From NCBI GenBank assembly GCA_032209605.1, contig JASFXZ010000001.1:29268619-29332618 (forward strand): a stretch of DNA of 64,000 nt, given 5' to 3'. Below, piece by piece: positions 48,701-60,204 of the stretch. Position 1 is the first letter of the stretch, and each line of letters starts with the position of its first letter. The notes under the pieces were generated by a model. The model saw nothing but the letters and a program-made list of their open reading frames with translations. It searched no databases and had not been told where the DNA came from. Source of the DNA: Mactromeris polynyma (Eukaryota > Mollusca > Bivalvia > Venerida > Mactridae). Made by a program: the position numbers and the translations under genes.

Positions 48701-51700
48701 TAATCGCGACATTTTCGTGCGCGAAAAAAACGATATGGGCGCTGCTATATGGGATTTACAAACTCTTCTGTAAGGGACGTCTTTTCAAGAAAACACAACA
48801 TGTGATATCACTATTTGCAAACAGGAAACCATATTTTAGGCCATATGATCATTTCGTTTTCATATTGCCATATGGGACAAATATTTCTTAGGCCCCTACT
48901 GTAAGTACGTGGTGACGTCACATATGACGTTTTCTGGAAATGACGTCACGTAAAAAAAAGGTTGGACATCGTTCAGTGGCGCTCAAATTATGAGGTCCAA
49001 TGAGCATTCTTTGACGTTAAAACAACATGACACATTCTTGCACGGTGTAATTTTACGATAGAACAACAACCTTGCATTGTTTTTGGTGTATCTGCCTCGG
49101 CATCAGTTTCACGGGCAAGTGACTCTTGATGACACGTGGAGACGTCATGGGGTTGGCAAGATCAAGCCCGACTTCATTCAGAACAGTGTCCTTAAACTCT
49201 AAAAATGGAGAGCGGAAGTAGACCTGTGTTCGGGATGCCTCGTCAAAGTTACCATCATTCATGATAAGCCAAGCTATCTCCTGCAGCCACGTAGTTCCTG
49301 AAAATGTACAGTCACATTTTATCCAATTCATGTAAGCGTTTTTAATTTAATTCTCATATAACACAAATTTTATATGCCAAAATCTGTTTTAATTCGGGCA
49401 TTCGTCACCTCGCAGTATTTTGCCGCCCATTTACAGCTAGGTCGACTGAACCAATGTGTATTAATTTTGTCTAAGGACGCAGAGAGTTGTTGAGATGAGG
49501 CTCAAATCAGGAACCATTCGAATATCACCACGGTACCAGTCACCCTGACAATATTGGTGCTAACAAAAAGACTACTCGGTAGTTTTAACAGCAGTAAAAG
49601 AACCTGAACATGTTGAATGTCTAAATGTGTCGAATTGTATGACAAAAAATACTACGACTATGCCCAATAACTTTGACGATAAAACCTGAATATCAGCAGT
49701 ATATGTTTCCCTGCTTGTCCACAAAAAACCGTCCTTACCCAGAATGCTGTATAAGTAGATACTTTCGCGGATGAATAACGTACTTTTGTGATGGAGGAAA
49801 AGTGTGCTGGCTAAAATATTTCGCGACATTTGAGTATTCATGAAATTCACAAACATTTACTGGTCGCGAAGTTTAGCACTTATATCGTATTTTGAGTGAG
49901 GCAATATATTTTTACTGTAAAAAGTGTTCTATTTCTGAATAAATACAATCTTTTCCGCACATCGAATGCTGCCGATTACAAATGTAATTCAGAACTGTTT
50001 ATAGCTGAAGATTTGTGCTATTATGAATATACAGGAGACGTAGACTGATTTTATATCACTCATAATGTATCTTAATTAGAATTGTATATTAAATAAAAAC
50101 AATTACATAATAAAATCGTACTTTTCCACCTACCCGATCTAAAAATATAGATCACGGAAAGGTAAGCATAGCTTTTTGTACGGTGAGCCTAAGACATATA
50201 ACGGGACAAAACTAACAAAAATAACAAAGCTTCTAATCAGGAGGTTTGAAGTTAATTCCCAAAGCATGGACAATGAATAACAATTATAGCGAATCATGAG
50301 GGCATAACGGTTCTATGGAGGGTGTACACTGCATAGTGTATGTTTTATATGATGGGATGCCGTAAAGTGTATGTTCTATATGATGGGATGCCGCAAAGTA
50401 TATGTTCTATATGATGGGATGCCGTAAAGTGTTTGTTCTATATGATGGGATGCCGTAAAGTATATGTTTTATATGATGGGATGCCGTAAAGTGTATGTTC
50501 TATATGATGGGATGCCGCAAAGTATATGTTCTATATGATGGGATGCCGTAAAGTAGGCCAATGATCCCCCAAACCACTGCTCCTTATTTACTAATGATCT
50601 GACTTTCAATGAGTGGGGGGGGAGCTTTTCAGTCATTGGAAAAAGATAATAAAATATATTTTTAGGCGCAGTGGTCGAGGGGTAGAGTGCCTGACTCCTG
50701 ATCCGAAGGTTGTGAGTTCGAGCCCCGCGTTGGGCTGTGTTTGATCACAAATTTCACAATTACTAAATTTGGCGCTAGTACTGGTTGGTAGCCAGGAAGC
50801 AGTCATCGAGAGTGATTATACTAGTATAAGTTGTAAGAACTTGTTTCACAATCGATGTAAAATAGATAAGTTTAAACTAAAGTAAGGTTACAACTAACCG
50901 ATTGTCATTGTAAATAAAGTCAAGTTTGAGAAACTGTAAGCATTGGAATGGAACTGGTGTGGACGTGTGTAAATGAAACACGCCCTATAGGGATTCTTTG
51001 CGGCACCGTGACCCACCATTTTAAATTGGCCTCGGCTCAAAGTGTTTGGTGTTTCAAGAATAGGAACAAGAGCGGGCTTTTAAAGTGTGAACATCTAAGA
51101 ACAAATGATAAAGTTATCAATCTGCCGAACCTCCCACAAACTTGCAGTAGGGATCCTGTAAACAAACATTTTTAAGGATGTTCTAACTATTGTATTACGA
51201 TGCTTAGATCTCGAGTGTATAGTGTTCAAAATTGGGTCGGATTATAAATGTTTATTCTGTCACCCTGCCGCGAGAAACAGTAAATGTCTGGGCTAGTTTC
51301 AGAATAATTCCTCATAAAAACACAAAACGGAAGCGTCAGAAATCCCGATAATGGCGTATCAGATACTTTGATTGGAATTTTATTAAAACAGCTTGTGGCG
51401 CACATCAAAGATTTACATCAGAGTTCCATTAGTCGACTGGTTACCACATTGATTTTCTCACAATCTGGATAAAAGCTAATATATTGAAATAACACGAGTT
51501 TGGTTCAATTGTTTCTATCAATAACATTGGCCTGTAATTCATCACCTAAGGCAAGAATTGATGCCAGTATGATCCCGTCAACATCGAGGGAACGAGAAAT
51601 AATATCAATACAAAGCTGTTATTATTGGTTAAGAAATTGTCATTTTTCGGCCCGATATTATCAAACTTTGACAGCATCGGCTGCAGAGTTTAATTGATTT

Positions 51701-54615
51701 ATATTTTCTACCTTCATAAATATCGTCTGCCCAGACGCTGATATTATATAACGTCGTCAAAACGAGAGGATGGTATGATATAAAACTTGACTACAATGAG
51801 AAAAAGCAGCGGCAAGGGAACAGCCTCATTCATCAAAAAGGGGACATCCTTGGTGTACGACGTAAATCAGACAATGTGGAAGGGAAAACTGGGATGTAGT
51901 ACAAATAAGAACGCTGAGCCTCACGGTGCTATAACATTTCGTGATAACTTGTATCTATGGCAACCTAAAAATCCCAAATTATACACAAAGAAGTATTGAA
52001 AGATAGGGGTCGACTGATTTGGCAAACAACTAGCGTATGTATTGCTCCAACACTACATGTATTTCTTATATTTTAAGTAAATAATAGTCGTGAATTTAAA
52101 ATAAAAACGAAAATTTCTGTCAAGAACAAATGTACCATTAGGAGAATATGTCCATATCTTAGATATGATTAAGAGAATGCGTATATTCCTTGTCAATATA
52201 ATACAAACGTATGGTTTTGCATGCGGAAATAAAATACTGATATTTTTTTAATAATGACCCCCTACTTCGTGTCATAATCCAGACTCATTGACTTAGTATG
52301 GCTTCGGTGCAAGCAGATATAGGTTTCTCTGCATGCTTGCAGGTAGGTAGATCTACAATATAATGAAGGAAAAGAACATTGACAGACATTCCGACTATAA
52401 AAATAAATGATGTTGCGATTTCGTGTACATTGTATTACGTTTGGAGCCCGACAACGTTTTGACAGGAAGCAAGCGTCTCCGTTATCCTCGCTGTAACCGC
52501 GCGGGTAAATGTGTGCACGTAAGAATTTTTGTTGTCATTTTGCATTTCATAATCTATGCATTGTTATTGCGTAAAATCATACATGAGCACATACGAAATA
52601 AATCGTGTATTCGTGACCACTTAACATCCAACAACAATAAAACCTCACTGAAAGACCACCTCAATAATAAGACCACCTCAATAGTAAGGTCACACTTTTC
52701 AAGTCCATTTTGACTGTTCCGCTCTTTATTCAACCTCAATATAAAGACCACCCCAATATTAAGACCATTTTCAAGGGTCACAATGGTGGTCTTATTATTG
52801 ATGTTTTACTGTACAATGTTATACTAACCAGCCTTAGGATACGTTGCTATGAAAACGTCATCATCACGAACTTGGAAATCTTTCACAGCGTCCAATATGT
52901 CTGGTGGCGTGTAACCGAAGAATAAGATGTCTTCATAGACGTGTTCTCCTGTAAAAAGATGCTCTCGTGTGAGATTGCTTTCATTACAATATGCCTGCTT
53001 TGCATCTGACATTCCAATAAGCTAGACAATAAAACTACGAAAACATTCATAAAACAACAAGGAATTTTAAATTGCGTAGAAACGTGTTTTTGAAGATCGA
53101 AATATAAATAATTCATTAAGACATCGGTCTGAGTTTTCATACACATATTTTGATAGCCTCGCGAGATGATGTATCAATGTATGTCCTATCGGAGGAAGTC
53201 CTGAACAATTAGGGGAAAGGACTTTAAAACAGTAAAATGTGTTATCGATACCCCACCCCTGGAGCAGGGTGTTTCCAGGGTCAGGGTTTTTCTATGCATA
53301 AAAATCTTCACTAGGATACCGACACAGTTTATTTCCCGTCTTGATGTCTCACCATGTCCGTCAAAATCTTTCGGGAATCAGACACTTACTCAAATATCCT
53401 ATACGCTGTCCTCCCCGGTGGCGGCAAAACATGGATTGGTGCATAAAGGTTTTTATTAATCAACTATTCAATATTGGCTTTATTATTTAACATTTGTCCC
53501 ATTTGATATGAGACAAAATTGGGCAATATTTAAATAAACAAAGCTAATAATTGTAAAAACCAGGGCCAATATGGAAAAACAGGGCCTATATGATATTCGA
53601 GCCATTTGATTGGCTGAGAAGCAGGGCCAATACGAAATTGAAGCCGTTTGATTGGCTGAGAAAGCATGGTCAATACGAGAATGACCTTTTGCATTTCTCT
53701 GATCGCCATCTTGAAAATATGAACCAGCAAAATGCTGATAATCACTTATAATAATTTAGTTCATAATTGAATGTTATTGTTCAATGTAAAATATTGTAAA
53801 GTTAATTAATAAAATTGTCATTACAATATAATCGTGCAATGTAGGCCTTCATAGTGCACCCATCGCCTTCGATATGTTCTGAATATCGTTCCAAAGCATA
53901 ACAAGACATACAAAATATCAACGGCCATGCAAATGCATGCAACTGTATTTTTGGATAATTATTATTTGATGTCTAACCAAAATAAAAATAATCTGTATTA
54001 AAAACGCGGTGGATTTACAAACTTTCACTAATAAAATCGAAAACTCATTTTCATCTAATGTTAAGCAGAGATACAGCGTACTGTCTTGTGATAATGCAAT
54101 TCACAACTGTAAGTCTGTGAAACCACCGCTTGTCTTTTTACATTGCATTGCGTGGCTTAACTCACTAGCTTCATTTCTTCAGTAATTAGCAACTGTTAAT
54201 TATCGTACAATATTCTATGGTGGCATACTACTGCCACCATTTAACTCCTCTAAAATAGATTGTCTGTTTTGAAAACCTAGGGGTTAAGTGGTAGCAGTTG
54301 TTGGCACTTGCAGACAATTTTTCGTGTTATGATATTTATCTGGATGGTATGAAAATTTATGAAGATACTTATCTAGTTAACCACATACTTTTCTAGTTAA
54401 TAATGTAGTTAACTGGTGGGCGAAGTATGCCACCATACTATTCTGATATTGTTAGTAGTACGACTGCATATTAAATAATATAAGATTGAGAAAGACAAGT
54501 TCGGGGAAAATAGAATATATAAAACGGAATATAAAAAAAGCATTTCACCTGGTAGCACGTGTTTAAATCTCCTTTCGCTTTCTTCAGCCTTTTCTAATTT
54601 CTTTTCGTCTTCCAT
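45704..54615 (-). CDS. Cytosolic sulfotransferase (SULT family), six exons
   Basis: Minus-strand exons 54549-54615, 52829-52948, 49071-49297, 47898-48027, 46872-47141, 45704-45822; 933 nt, 310 aa (family usually 280-300). All introns are GT-AG and phases agree. It should transfer sulfonate from PAPS to a hydroxyl or amine acceptor in the cytosol. PAPS 5'-phosphosulfate loop T58-YPKAGTT-W66, probable catalytic H122 in IKSHLP, 3'-phosphate motif R144-NPKD...S152-YYHF, FTGTWEDF near 166-173, GSWFEY near 185-190, and the C-terminal RKGMVGDWKNHF around 270-281. The common SGTTW is AGTTW here. I prefer the start at 54615 because its exon splices in phase (CTACCAG/GTGAAA to TTACAG/GAGAAC) into exon 2; a longer reading of exon 2 with an ATG at 53012 is an alternative first exon. 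The acceptor substrate cannot be predicted. Confidence 0.92.
45863..46105. mobile_element. CRE-containing palindromic MITE, family E (copy 2)
   Basis: Left end TGAGCGCCGCTGTACGATTT, right end similar to the complement (CCCGTAGCAGCGTTCGTA). Contains three exact TGACGTCA octamers. In the sulfotransferase gene it begins 40 bp upstream of the last-exon acceptor (AG at 45823-45824). Confidence 0.88.
46527..46781. mobile_element. Palindromic MITE, family F (copy 1)
   Basis: Ends CCTGGGTCCGTATTCACAAA and GTGAATACGGGCCCTGG; next to them AGACTTTAAATTTGCAAAAG and the inverted TTTTAAAGTCCTAAGTCTTA. About 255 bp, in the last sulfotransferase intron. The second copy is at 62887-63150. Confidence 0.85.
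47585..47770 (-). mobile_element. Possible SINE, antisense
   Basis: Minus strand: TTAACCGCATCGATAGTTGT upstream of GTGGCTTCGATCCCTGC, which resembles a B box in spacing. Followed by a body with no second copy here. Limits and class are uncertain. Confidence 0.3.
48736..48985. mobile_element. CRE-containing palindromic MITE, family E (copy 3)
   Basis: Left end TGGGCGCTGCTATATGGGAT (first GAG changed to GGG), right end CAGTGGCGCTCA; 250 bp. Two exact TGACGTCA octamers in the right half. It lies in the sulfotransferase intron after exon 3, about 85 bp from the donor at 49070. Confidence 0.88.
50337..50555. repeat. 31-bp tandem repeat, seven copies
   Basis: Unit GATGGGATGCCGTAAAGTGT plus ATGTTCTATAT; GATGGG recurs at 50351, 50382, 50413, 50444, 50475, 50506 and 50537. 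Units differ at three or four positions, and two near-identical three-unit blocks suggest a higher-order duplication. In sulfotransferase intron 2. Confidence 0.95.
50664..50880 (+). mobile_element. tRNA-derived SINE (copy 2)
   Basis: Same family as 10752-10950: AGGCGCAGTGGTCGAGGGGT (A box), GTGAGTTCGAGCCCC (B box), body TTCACAATTACTAAATTTGG and AACTTGTTTCACAATCGATG, tail AATAGATAAGTTTAAAC. It is about 18 bp longer in the middle (CGCTAGTACTGGTTGG). Confidence 0.85.
51796..51999 (+). CDS. Small ORF nested in a sulfotransferase intron (unidentified)
   Basis: An ATG-to-TGA frame of 67 residues on the strand opposite the sulfotransferase, in its second intron. The protein is basic and lacks low-complexity bias (begins MRKSSGKGTASF, ends NPKLYTKKY). 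Composition is more protein-like than most intronic frames here, but there is no recognisable domain, splice context or well-placed promoter; a TATAAA-like string lies only about 15 bp before the ATG. It may be chance. Confidence 0.25.
   Translation: MRKSSGKGTASFIKKGTSLVYDVNQTMWKGKLGCSTNKNAEPHGAITFRDNLYLWQPKNPKLYTKKY
52634..52811. mobile_element. Pogo-like MITE, family B (copy 4)
   Basis: Ends AATAAAACCTCACTGAAAGA and ATGTTTTACTG/TA. The interior CGCTCTTTATTCAACCTCAA and GGTGGTCTTATTATTGA match the other copies. It ends 18 bp beyond the donor of sulfotransferase exon 2 (exon boundary 52829). Confidence 0.85.
54216..54437. mobile_element. TIR element (TATGGTGGCATA ends)
   Basis: Left arm TATGGTGGCATACTACTGCC and ACCATTTAAC; right arm GTTAACTGGTGGGCGAAGTA and TGCCACCATA. 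About 222 bp, in sulfotransferase intron 1, 112 bp from exon 1. No second copy in the window. Confidence 0.65.
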
Positions 54616-55959
54616 ATTTATGAAACACTGTTATAACTTTAAATATATACCATACCACTATCACTCTTGTATTCTATAGTGTTCCCACTTCCGTGTCTTA
54701 AACTTCGGATGTTCGTCTTAATGCCAGAAATATAATCTTATAATTTATAAGTCTGCATATTACAAGCACTTCTAAATTGGCTTCTCTCTGTGGGATAATG
54801 ACAGCCACATAGACGACAAATCTATATTGTGGTGAAATGACGCAAAACTAAAGAGAAATACGCAAAACTGATGACCACAAATATTCTACAAACTGTCAGA
54901 ACAGACGCTATTTGTCACTGGATGTTGATAATACATACGGCACCACGATGCTAATGCCTTGTAAACATTTCACTGACAACATCAAATCTGATTTCCACTA
55001 TTTACAATCACTATAAAACACTATATCACCACAGGGACTTGTGAATGACATTTTCAGAACCAACCAGAAAAAGATTTATTTATGGATGCAGAGAAAGTGG
55101 TGAAGAACTGTATAAATGGAACCGTTCGCGACGTAGAAAATGCCAACTTTGCAAATTATGCAAATTCGAGAATGTTCCGACAATATTAACGAGCATAAAT
55201 TTCTTCGTTCGCGTAAGACAAGTATAGTTTAGTAAAACTCATTTCGGCGATTCGTGACCATTTCTGCCTATAAAACGTCTGAAATCGCCGATTCGCGAAC
55301 TTATTATACTCACGAACTATCCACTTTAAATACAGTCATAATATACTAAGCACATTGCGATGGCGTAACAATTCGGTCAATTTCTTATTTGTGAAACAAA
55401 TATTAACACTTTCAGAATGTCTTTTAAATGAAAAAGGAATTAAATAATATATACGTCTATACGCGGCGTTGATCATGCTGATCACGTCATCAGTGTTCGT
55501 TAGTTCCATTAGTCAATAAGTAACTGTAGAAAATTTGAGAACTATCACTAATGTTGTACACAAGTCCCTATGCGAGATATTTCCATTAAACGCAAGTTCG
55601 ATAAAAAGCACTTATCATTAGTTAAGCCACTGTAGTGAAACATGTCTGGAAATTAAAAGCTTCAAAGAAAAGACTACAGTGTACAATCGATGTGAGTTAG
55701 ATCAGAGCCGCTGTATTGCTTCCGATTGTTGACTCCATTGAAAATTACGATATTTTCCCGCCAAAACAACAATATCGCTCACATATTTTACAAGAAATTG
55801 TTATATTGTTGTTTCTTAAACTGTAAATATCGTCGAATGAGACATAACTAATTTAACACGTACATTCCACTTCGTACACTATGAATAAGCTAGGGTTAGA
55901 GCAAACAACTGGATTATGTGAGAGTATGTCATCTAAATGATTCTCTGATGAAGTTGTTA
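54616..55959. other. Region upstream of the sulfotransferase
   Basis: Should hold the sulfotransferase 5' UTR and promoter on the minus strand; no clear TATA or initiator could be chosen. A 60-codon frame at 55045-55227 has no recognisable domain. No repeat was matched. Confidence 0.3.
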
Positions 55960-56778
55960 ATTTGTGCATGTCTATCTTTAGAAATGAATGGAAAATCCAA
56001 GTAAATAGTGATACCGGAATAATTGGCAGAGGTGGTAACAAGTTAAGAACATATAGATTGTTTAAACAAAATTTTGAATTGGAAAGGTATTTGTCAATGT
56101 TTTTTTCCTGTAAGGCATTGAATAGCTCTAGCTTAATTCAGATGTGGCGTTGCACCAATAAGAATTGAAACCGGACGCTACGAAAATATTGCTGTTAATA
56201 ATAGACTTTGTCAAATTTGTAATACAAATAGCATAGAGACTGAATTACATGTACTGTTGCATTGTCCTGCTTATGATAATATCAGATATGAATTGTTTAA
56301 TACATGCTCTGAAAATAATATCACTTTTACAAATCTCACAGATGTTGAGTCACTTACATTGTATGTATATTCTCTCCAACGATGATATTGTAAAATTTTC
56401 TGCCAAAACCTGCTATATGATTTTACAATTGAGGGAAAGTATTTTGTATAGATAATTTATTATTACATTTTATTACATAACAATCAACTTTTTACAAAAC
56501 TGATAGATAGTCATTCTTAAGTTTGTTATGTGAATGTTTCCTTTTAAGTCACACGATTATAGTTTTAATTAAATATTTAGGTTAATAGTTTGACTTACAC
56601 GGTAGTCTTATAATATATCGTATACATTTTGTATAATTTTACGTATGAGGTATATGCTTGTATAGTCTCGTACAGTCCCTTATTCTTAATTGAATGGATT
56701 TGTGCAATGTTTTTTGTTCTTTATTGTCTTTACTATATGTATATCTATGTTTTGTACATAATAAATAAATATAATACA
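55960..56778 (+). mobile_element. 5'-truncated LINE with frameshifted polyprotein C-terminus
   Basis: The first frame encodes NKLRTYRLFKQNFELERYL; the next frame, from about 56140, VAPIRIETGRY, then RLCQIC(x8)ETELHVLLHCPAY; a third frame near 56370 LSNDDIVKF. The C-x2-C...H...C pattern is typical of the region after the reverse transcriptase in several non-LTR clades. At least two frameshifts and an internal stop make it dead. A long AT-rich 3' UTR ends in AATAAATAAATATAATA at about 56758-56775. Confidence 0.8.
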
Positions 56779-57168
56779 ACCTGCTGTCATGGCTGTTAGC
56801 ATAATTATTTGTCTTATTTGACATTGAATTTTAGGCCTTAATTCTTGAAATCGAACAAGTTTGAATAACTGGGAATAAATTTGAATGATTCTCCTGTAGT
56901 TCTACCAAGTGACGATGTGTAATTTCTTATTTTGATTGAGATAAAGAATTTTAAAATTGACGAGGTACAATTTTTTGGCTAACGCTAAGGGCAGTTCCGA
57001 TTTTACATGGCTAACGGCCATGACAGTTCCCAGATATTTCTAGCGCTGTGGATTTTTTATCTCGTATATAGATGTAATCCTTTTATCTAGGGATAGCCTT
57101 TATCTGACTGACATATAGACATACTTTATCAAGGTTTACAGTTTGTTCAAATAGTTCAACATTGTAGT

Positions 57169-57240
57169 GGTTCTATGGTGTAATGGTTAGCACTCTGGAC
57201 TTTGAATCCAGCGATCCGAGTTCAAATCTCGGTAGAACCT
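57169..57240 (+). tRNA. tRNA-Gln (anticodon TTG), copy 1
   Basis: 72 nt. The acceptor stem GGTTCTA pairs with TAGAACC, with T as discriminator base. The D arm contains TGTAATGGTTAGCA, the anticodon stem CTGGA/TCCAG encloses CTTTGAA (anticodon TTG, reads CAA), and the T arm has CGAGTTCAAATCTCG. No intron, no encoded CCA. TTTT shortly downstream can act as Pol III terminator. Confidence 0.97.
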
Positions 57241-57471
57241 TCCATTTTGTAAAAAAATATTTAAATCTGTTGCTAACCACCTCAACATATTTTAGTGGCA
57301 CATAGAAAATCACTTCTGCTTAAAAAATTGTTTTGTGGAGAACAATCTATTTTATGGCAAAATTATCCCGACAATTATCCCGAGCTTTGAGCATTGAATT
57401 GAAGAGTTTTTCAACTGATTTGAAGAGGTCTCTAATTGTCAATATATAATTATTGCTATCAACAATGTAGT

Positions 57472-57543
57472 GGTTCTATGGTGTAATGGTTAGCACTCTG
57501 GACTTTGAATCCAGCGATCCGAGTTCAAATCTCGGTAGAACCT
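57472..57543 (+). tRNA. tRNA-Gln (anticodon TTG), copy 2
   Basis: Identical in all 72 bases to copy 1, including box A (GTGTAATGGTTAGCA) and box B (GAGTTCAAATC). It lies 303 bp downstream on the same strand, followed by CCATTTTG, which supplies a TTTT terminator. Confidence 0.97.
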
Positions 57544-57766
57544 ACCATTTTGTAAAACAATATTTAAATCTGTTGCTAACCACCTCAACATATTTTAGTG
57601 GCACATAGAAAATCACTTCTGCTTAAAAAAATGTTTTGTGGAGAACAATCTATTTATGGCAAAATTATCCCGACATTTATCTCGAGCTTTGAATTGAAGA
57701 GCTATTCAACTGGTTTGAAGAGGTCTCTAATTGTCAATATATAATTATTGCTATCATCAATGTAGT

Positions 57767-57838
57767 GGTTCTATGGTGTAATGGTTAGCACTCTGGACTT
57801 TGAATCCAGCGATCCGAGTTCAAATCTCGGTAGAACCT
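57767..57838 (+). tRNA. tRNA-Gln (anticodon TTG), copy 3
   Basis: Identical to the other two copies, 295 bp downstream of copy 2. The 3' flank ACCATTTTGTAAAAA is shared, after which its spacer is truncated. Confidence 0.97.
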
Positions 57839-57939
57839 ACCATTTTGTAAAAAAATATTTAAATCTGTTGCTAACCACCTCAGAGGTCTCTAATTGTCAA
57901 TATATAATTTTTGCTATCAACAATTCATTTGTTGCACTC

Positions 57940-58965
57940 ACCAATTGAATTAGAGAGCTCGTCAAATCAATTCAGGCAACAAATGATTTGTAGATAGCTC
58001 CAATTCTAACAAATCCATACTTATCTGTAACTAATTTGAAGATTTCTAAAAGAACTCTTTAATCCAATTGTTGAGAGCATTAATTCGGCTAAATTTGAAA
58101 CAACACAATAGAACATTGATTTGGGAGATATCTCCAATTGAATTAGGGAAGGCCTCCCAATTGATTTTGGGAGAGCCAAAGCAGTAGTCGTCAAATGCCA
58201 ACTACTGGCGATGGTATTTGTCTTCTTTGTCCCAGTCTTCCCAAAATCAATAAGGTTCATCTACAATCCACAGTATTCTACAATCATCCTACCAAGTTCG
58301 GACCCGGTAGGTCAAATGAGTATCTGATTAAACGCGCCGACAAGGATTTCCACCTTATGGTCAATTTGAGATTGACCTTTGCCCCAGTGACTTCCCAAAC
58401 CGACAGGTTAACCTACAACCGACAGCCATTCATCCTCCCAAGTCAAGACCCACGAAACCAAAGGGTACAAAAGTTATCGAACAGACCATGAATTCCACCT
58501 AATCGTCATTTTGTAATGGGGCTTGCATCTAAGTCTAGGGTAAAAAGTAACAAAAAATAACAACACATGTGTCTTAATGTAAGTTTTTTTCCTTCATTTT
58601 TTATAGCATTTATGACGAATGTATATTATGATATTATCACATGGTAAATGATATTTTACAAGCAATTAACAATGTCACAAATATTTATCAACAGAACAAT
58701 CCCGTTTGCCATTTCTGACAAGCACTGTTAGTTACATGACAAGCATCAAACGTCATTATAAGCACTTGGATGACTTGCGGACCGCCACATCAACAAAAAT
58801 ATTTCTCACTACCAATTTTCTACAGTACACAAGTTCAATTTTGTCCAATCAAGAACAATAATTAGCATGCATAAATGACAAACAAAACAGTAAATCACAA
58901 AATTTTATGTCAAGATTGAATGGTGAAAGTGAAACGTGTCCATTTGCTTTTAGCGCGTAGAAAAA
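57940..58965. other. Intergenic, repeat-like, no gene
   Basis: Between 57930 and 58180 there are recurrent CCAATTGAATTAG and TCAATT motifs, possibly a degraded repeat. 58235-58480 has GGTTCATCTACA-type sequence resembling dispersed bivalve repeats. The 98-codon frame over it has no recognisable domain. The part next to 58966 is probably 3' UTR of the minus-strand gene. Confidence 0.3.
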
Positions 58966-60204
58966 CTAATTTCCTTTGATCCTTGGCGATGTTCTCCCAT
59001 CTACAAGTCTACCGGACGTGGAACTGATAACGCCCAATTGTAGCTGCACCCACTTTTCATTGCCTGTCAGTATAATGTTCACAAGTATACAGTCAATACA
59101 AGAATACTATCCTTCAGATTCAATTCTTGCGAGTTCTGCCCGAGGCGCCATTTATGGATCATGTAAGTCATTGTTTTCTTTACAAAATATTAACTCTTAT
59201 GCAGTACTCCGATATATAAATATTTCCTACAAAATGTTTGAAGTAAGAATAATGCATACAATAACAATGCTGATCATAGGTGAAGTTTTCACAACACAGT
59301 CCAAGACAGAAGGTTAAGAAAAACATAACAATAAAGTTAATCAATAGAGGAGTACTTGAACTGAGAACACGATCGTCAAATCAAACTATATGTACAACAA
59401 ATCAATGCATACATAAACCAAAAACAGCATGAACACATTCAGACTAGGACTGCAACGATTAATCGAAGTTTGATAAATAAAATCTCACAGTTCGGTACAT
59501 AAGATGACAATTTATTCCTGAAGCAATATTCTAGAGAATTATTATCTTTTAGTAACATGGCTATTGGAACTGTATACTTTTATTACGGAGCATGAAGTTA
59601 TATCGTAACCCATTATTCCAATTCCATTTACCTATGCAAATGTTCATGTCCGGTCATTACAAGTCATTCAACTAACAGTTATTGAGAATTTTATGCATTT
59701 CATACATTTATGTAACCGAATAGGGGTAACTCATATGTACAATTACACAAGGGCAGTTTTTCGCAACTATTTAATTTCCAAGAAAGATACAAAGCTTTTA
59801 TAAACTTCATTAACTCGAAATGTTTTCAAGGCTTACAGTAGTAAGTACAACATGCTGTCGACACAAATATATTCAGTACTCCGAAAGTATGACTACTGCT
59901 AATCCAAGATTTCTAAACAAATATCCAATTTAATCATATATTGATAACTGGTTTCACAATTACTTTCTGCTGACTTCAAAGGCTATGAACTAATGTAATG
60001 CATATATATGTATAACTAGGTTCAAAAGGGCTTATAAAAATGTGATAGATATGTATAACCATGAAGACGTGATAACTGAGTGAAGTATTAAAATAATTAA
60101 TAGAAATAAATCATACAAAACGAAATAAATACTAAGTAAAACATTTTTACCTTGATTACCCATTAAAATAAGCTTTCCATAATTATTATATTCAGTTTGA
60201 AACT
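58966..60204 (-). CDS. Unidentified protein, last two coding exons
   Basis: Minus-strand exons 60151-60204 and 58966-59063. The first opens after TTCAATTGCAG and ends CAATCAAG/GTAAAA; the second opens after ATACTGACAG and stops at TAG 58966-58968. The phases join: FQTEYNNYGKLILMGNQ continues to GNEKWVQLQLGVISSTSGRL and VDGRTSPRIKGN. The other two reading frames of the small exon hit stops, so only this phase works. I do not recognise the family. Upstream exons should lie right of 60204; a possible one near 60600-60680 (MGTKRTGKYPIVGNELFDVL, donor TAT/GTGAGT) does not join in phase. It may be a transcribed gene between the tRNA array and the importin gene. Confidence 0.55.
59064..60150. other. 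Intron of the unidentified minus-strand gene
   Basis: AT-rich intron. One hAT-like end, GACTAGGACTGCAACGATTA, occurs at about 59443; otherwise nothing is recognised. Confidence 0.4.

Larger units (their letters stand above)
57159..57935 (+). repeat. Tandem array of about 300-bp units bearing tRNA-Gln
   Basis: Three units (about 303, 295 and a shortened third) share the tRNA plus GTTGCTAACCACCTCAACAT, AAAATCACTTCTGCTTAAAA and GAAGAGGTCTCTAATTGTCA. In the third unit the spacer is deleted between CACCTCA and GAGGTCTC. The array then ends at TATCAACAAT without a fourth tRNA. Confidence 0.92.

Noticed and set aside
58195..58491. 98-codon plus-strand frame
   Set aside because: It sits in repeat-like sequence with GGTTCATCTACA and TTGACCTTTG motifs; no domain and no gene signals.
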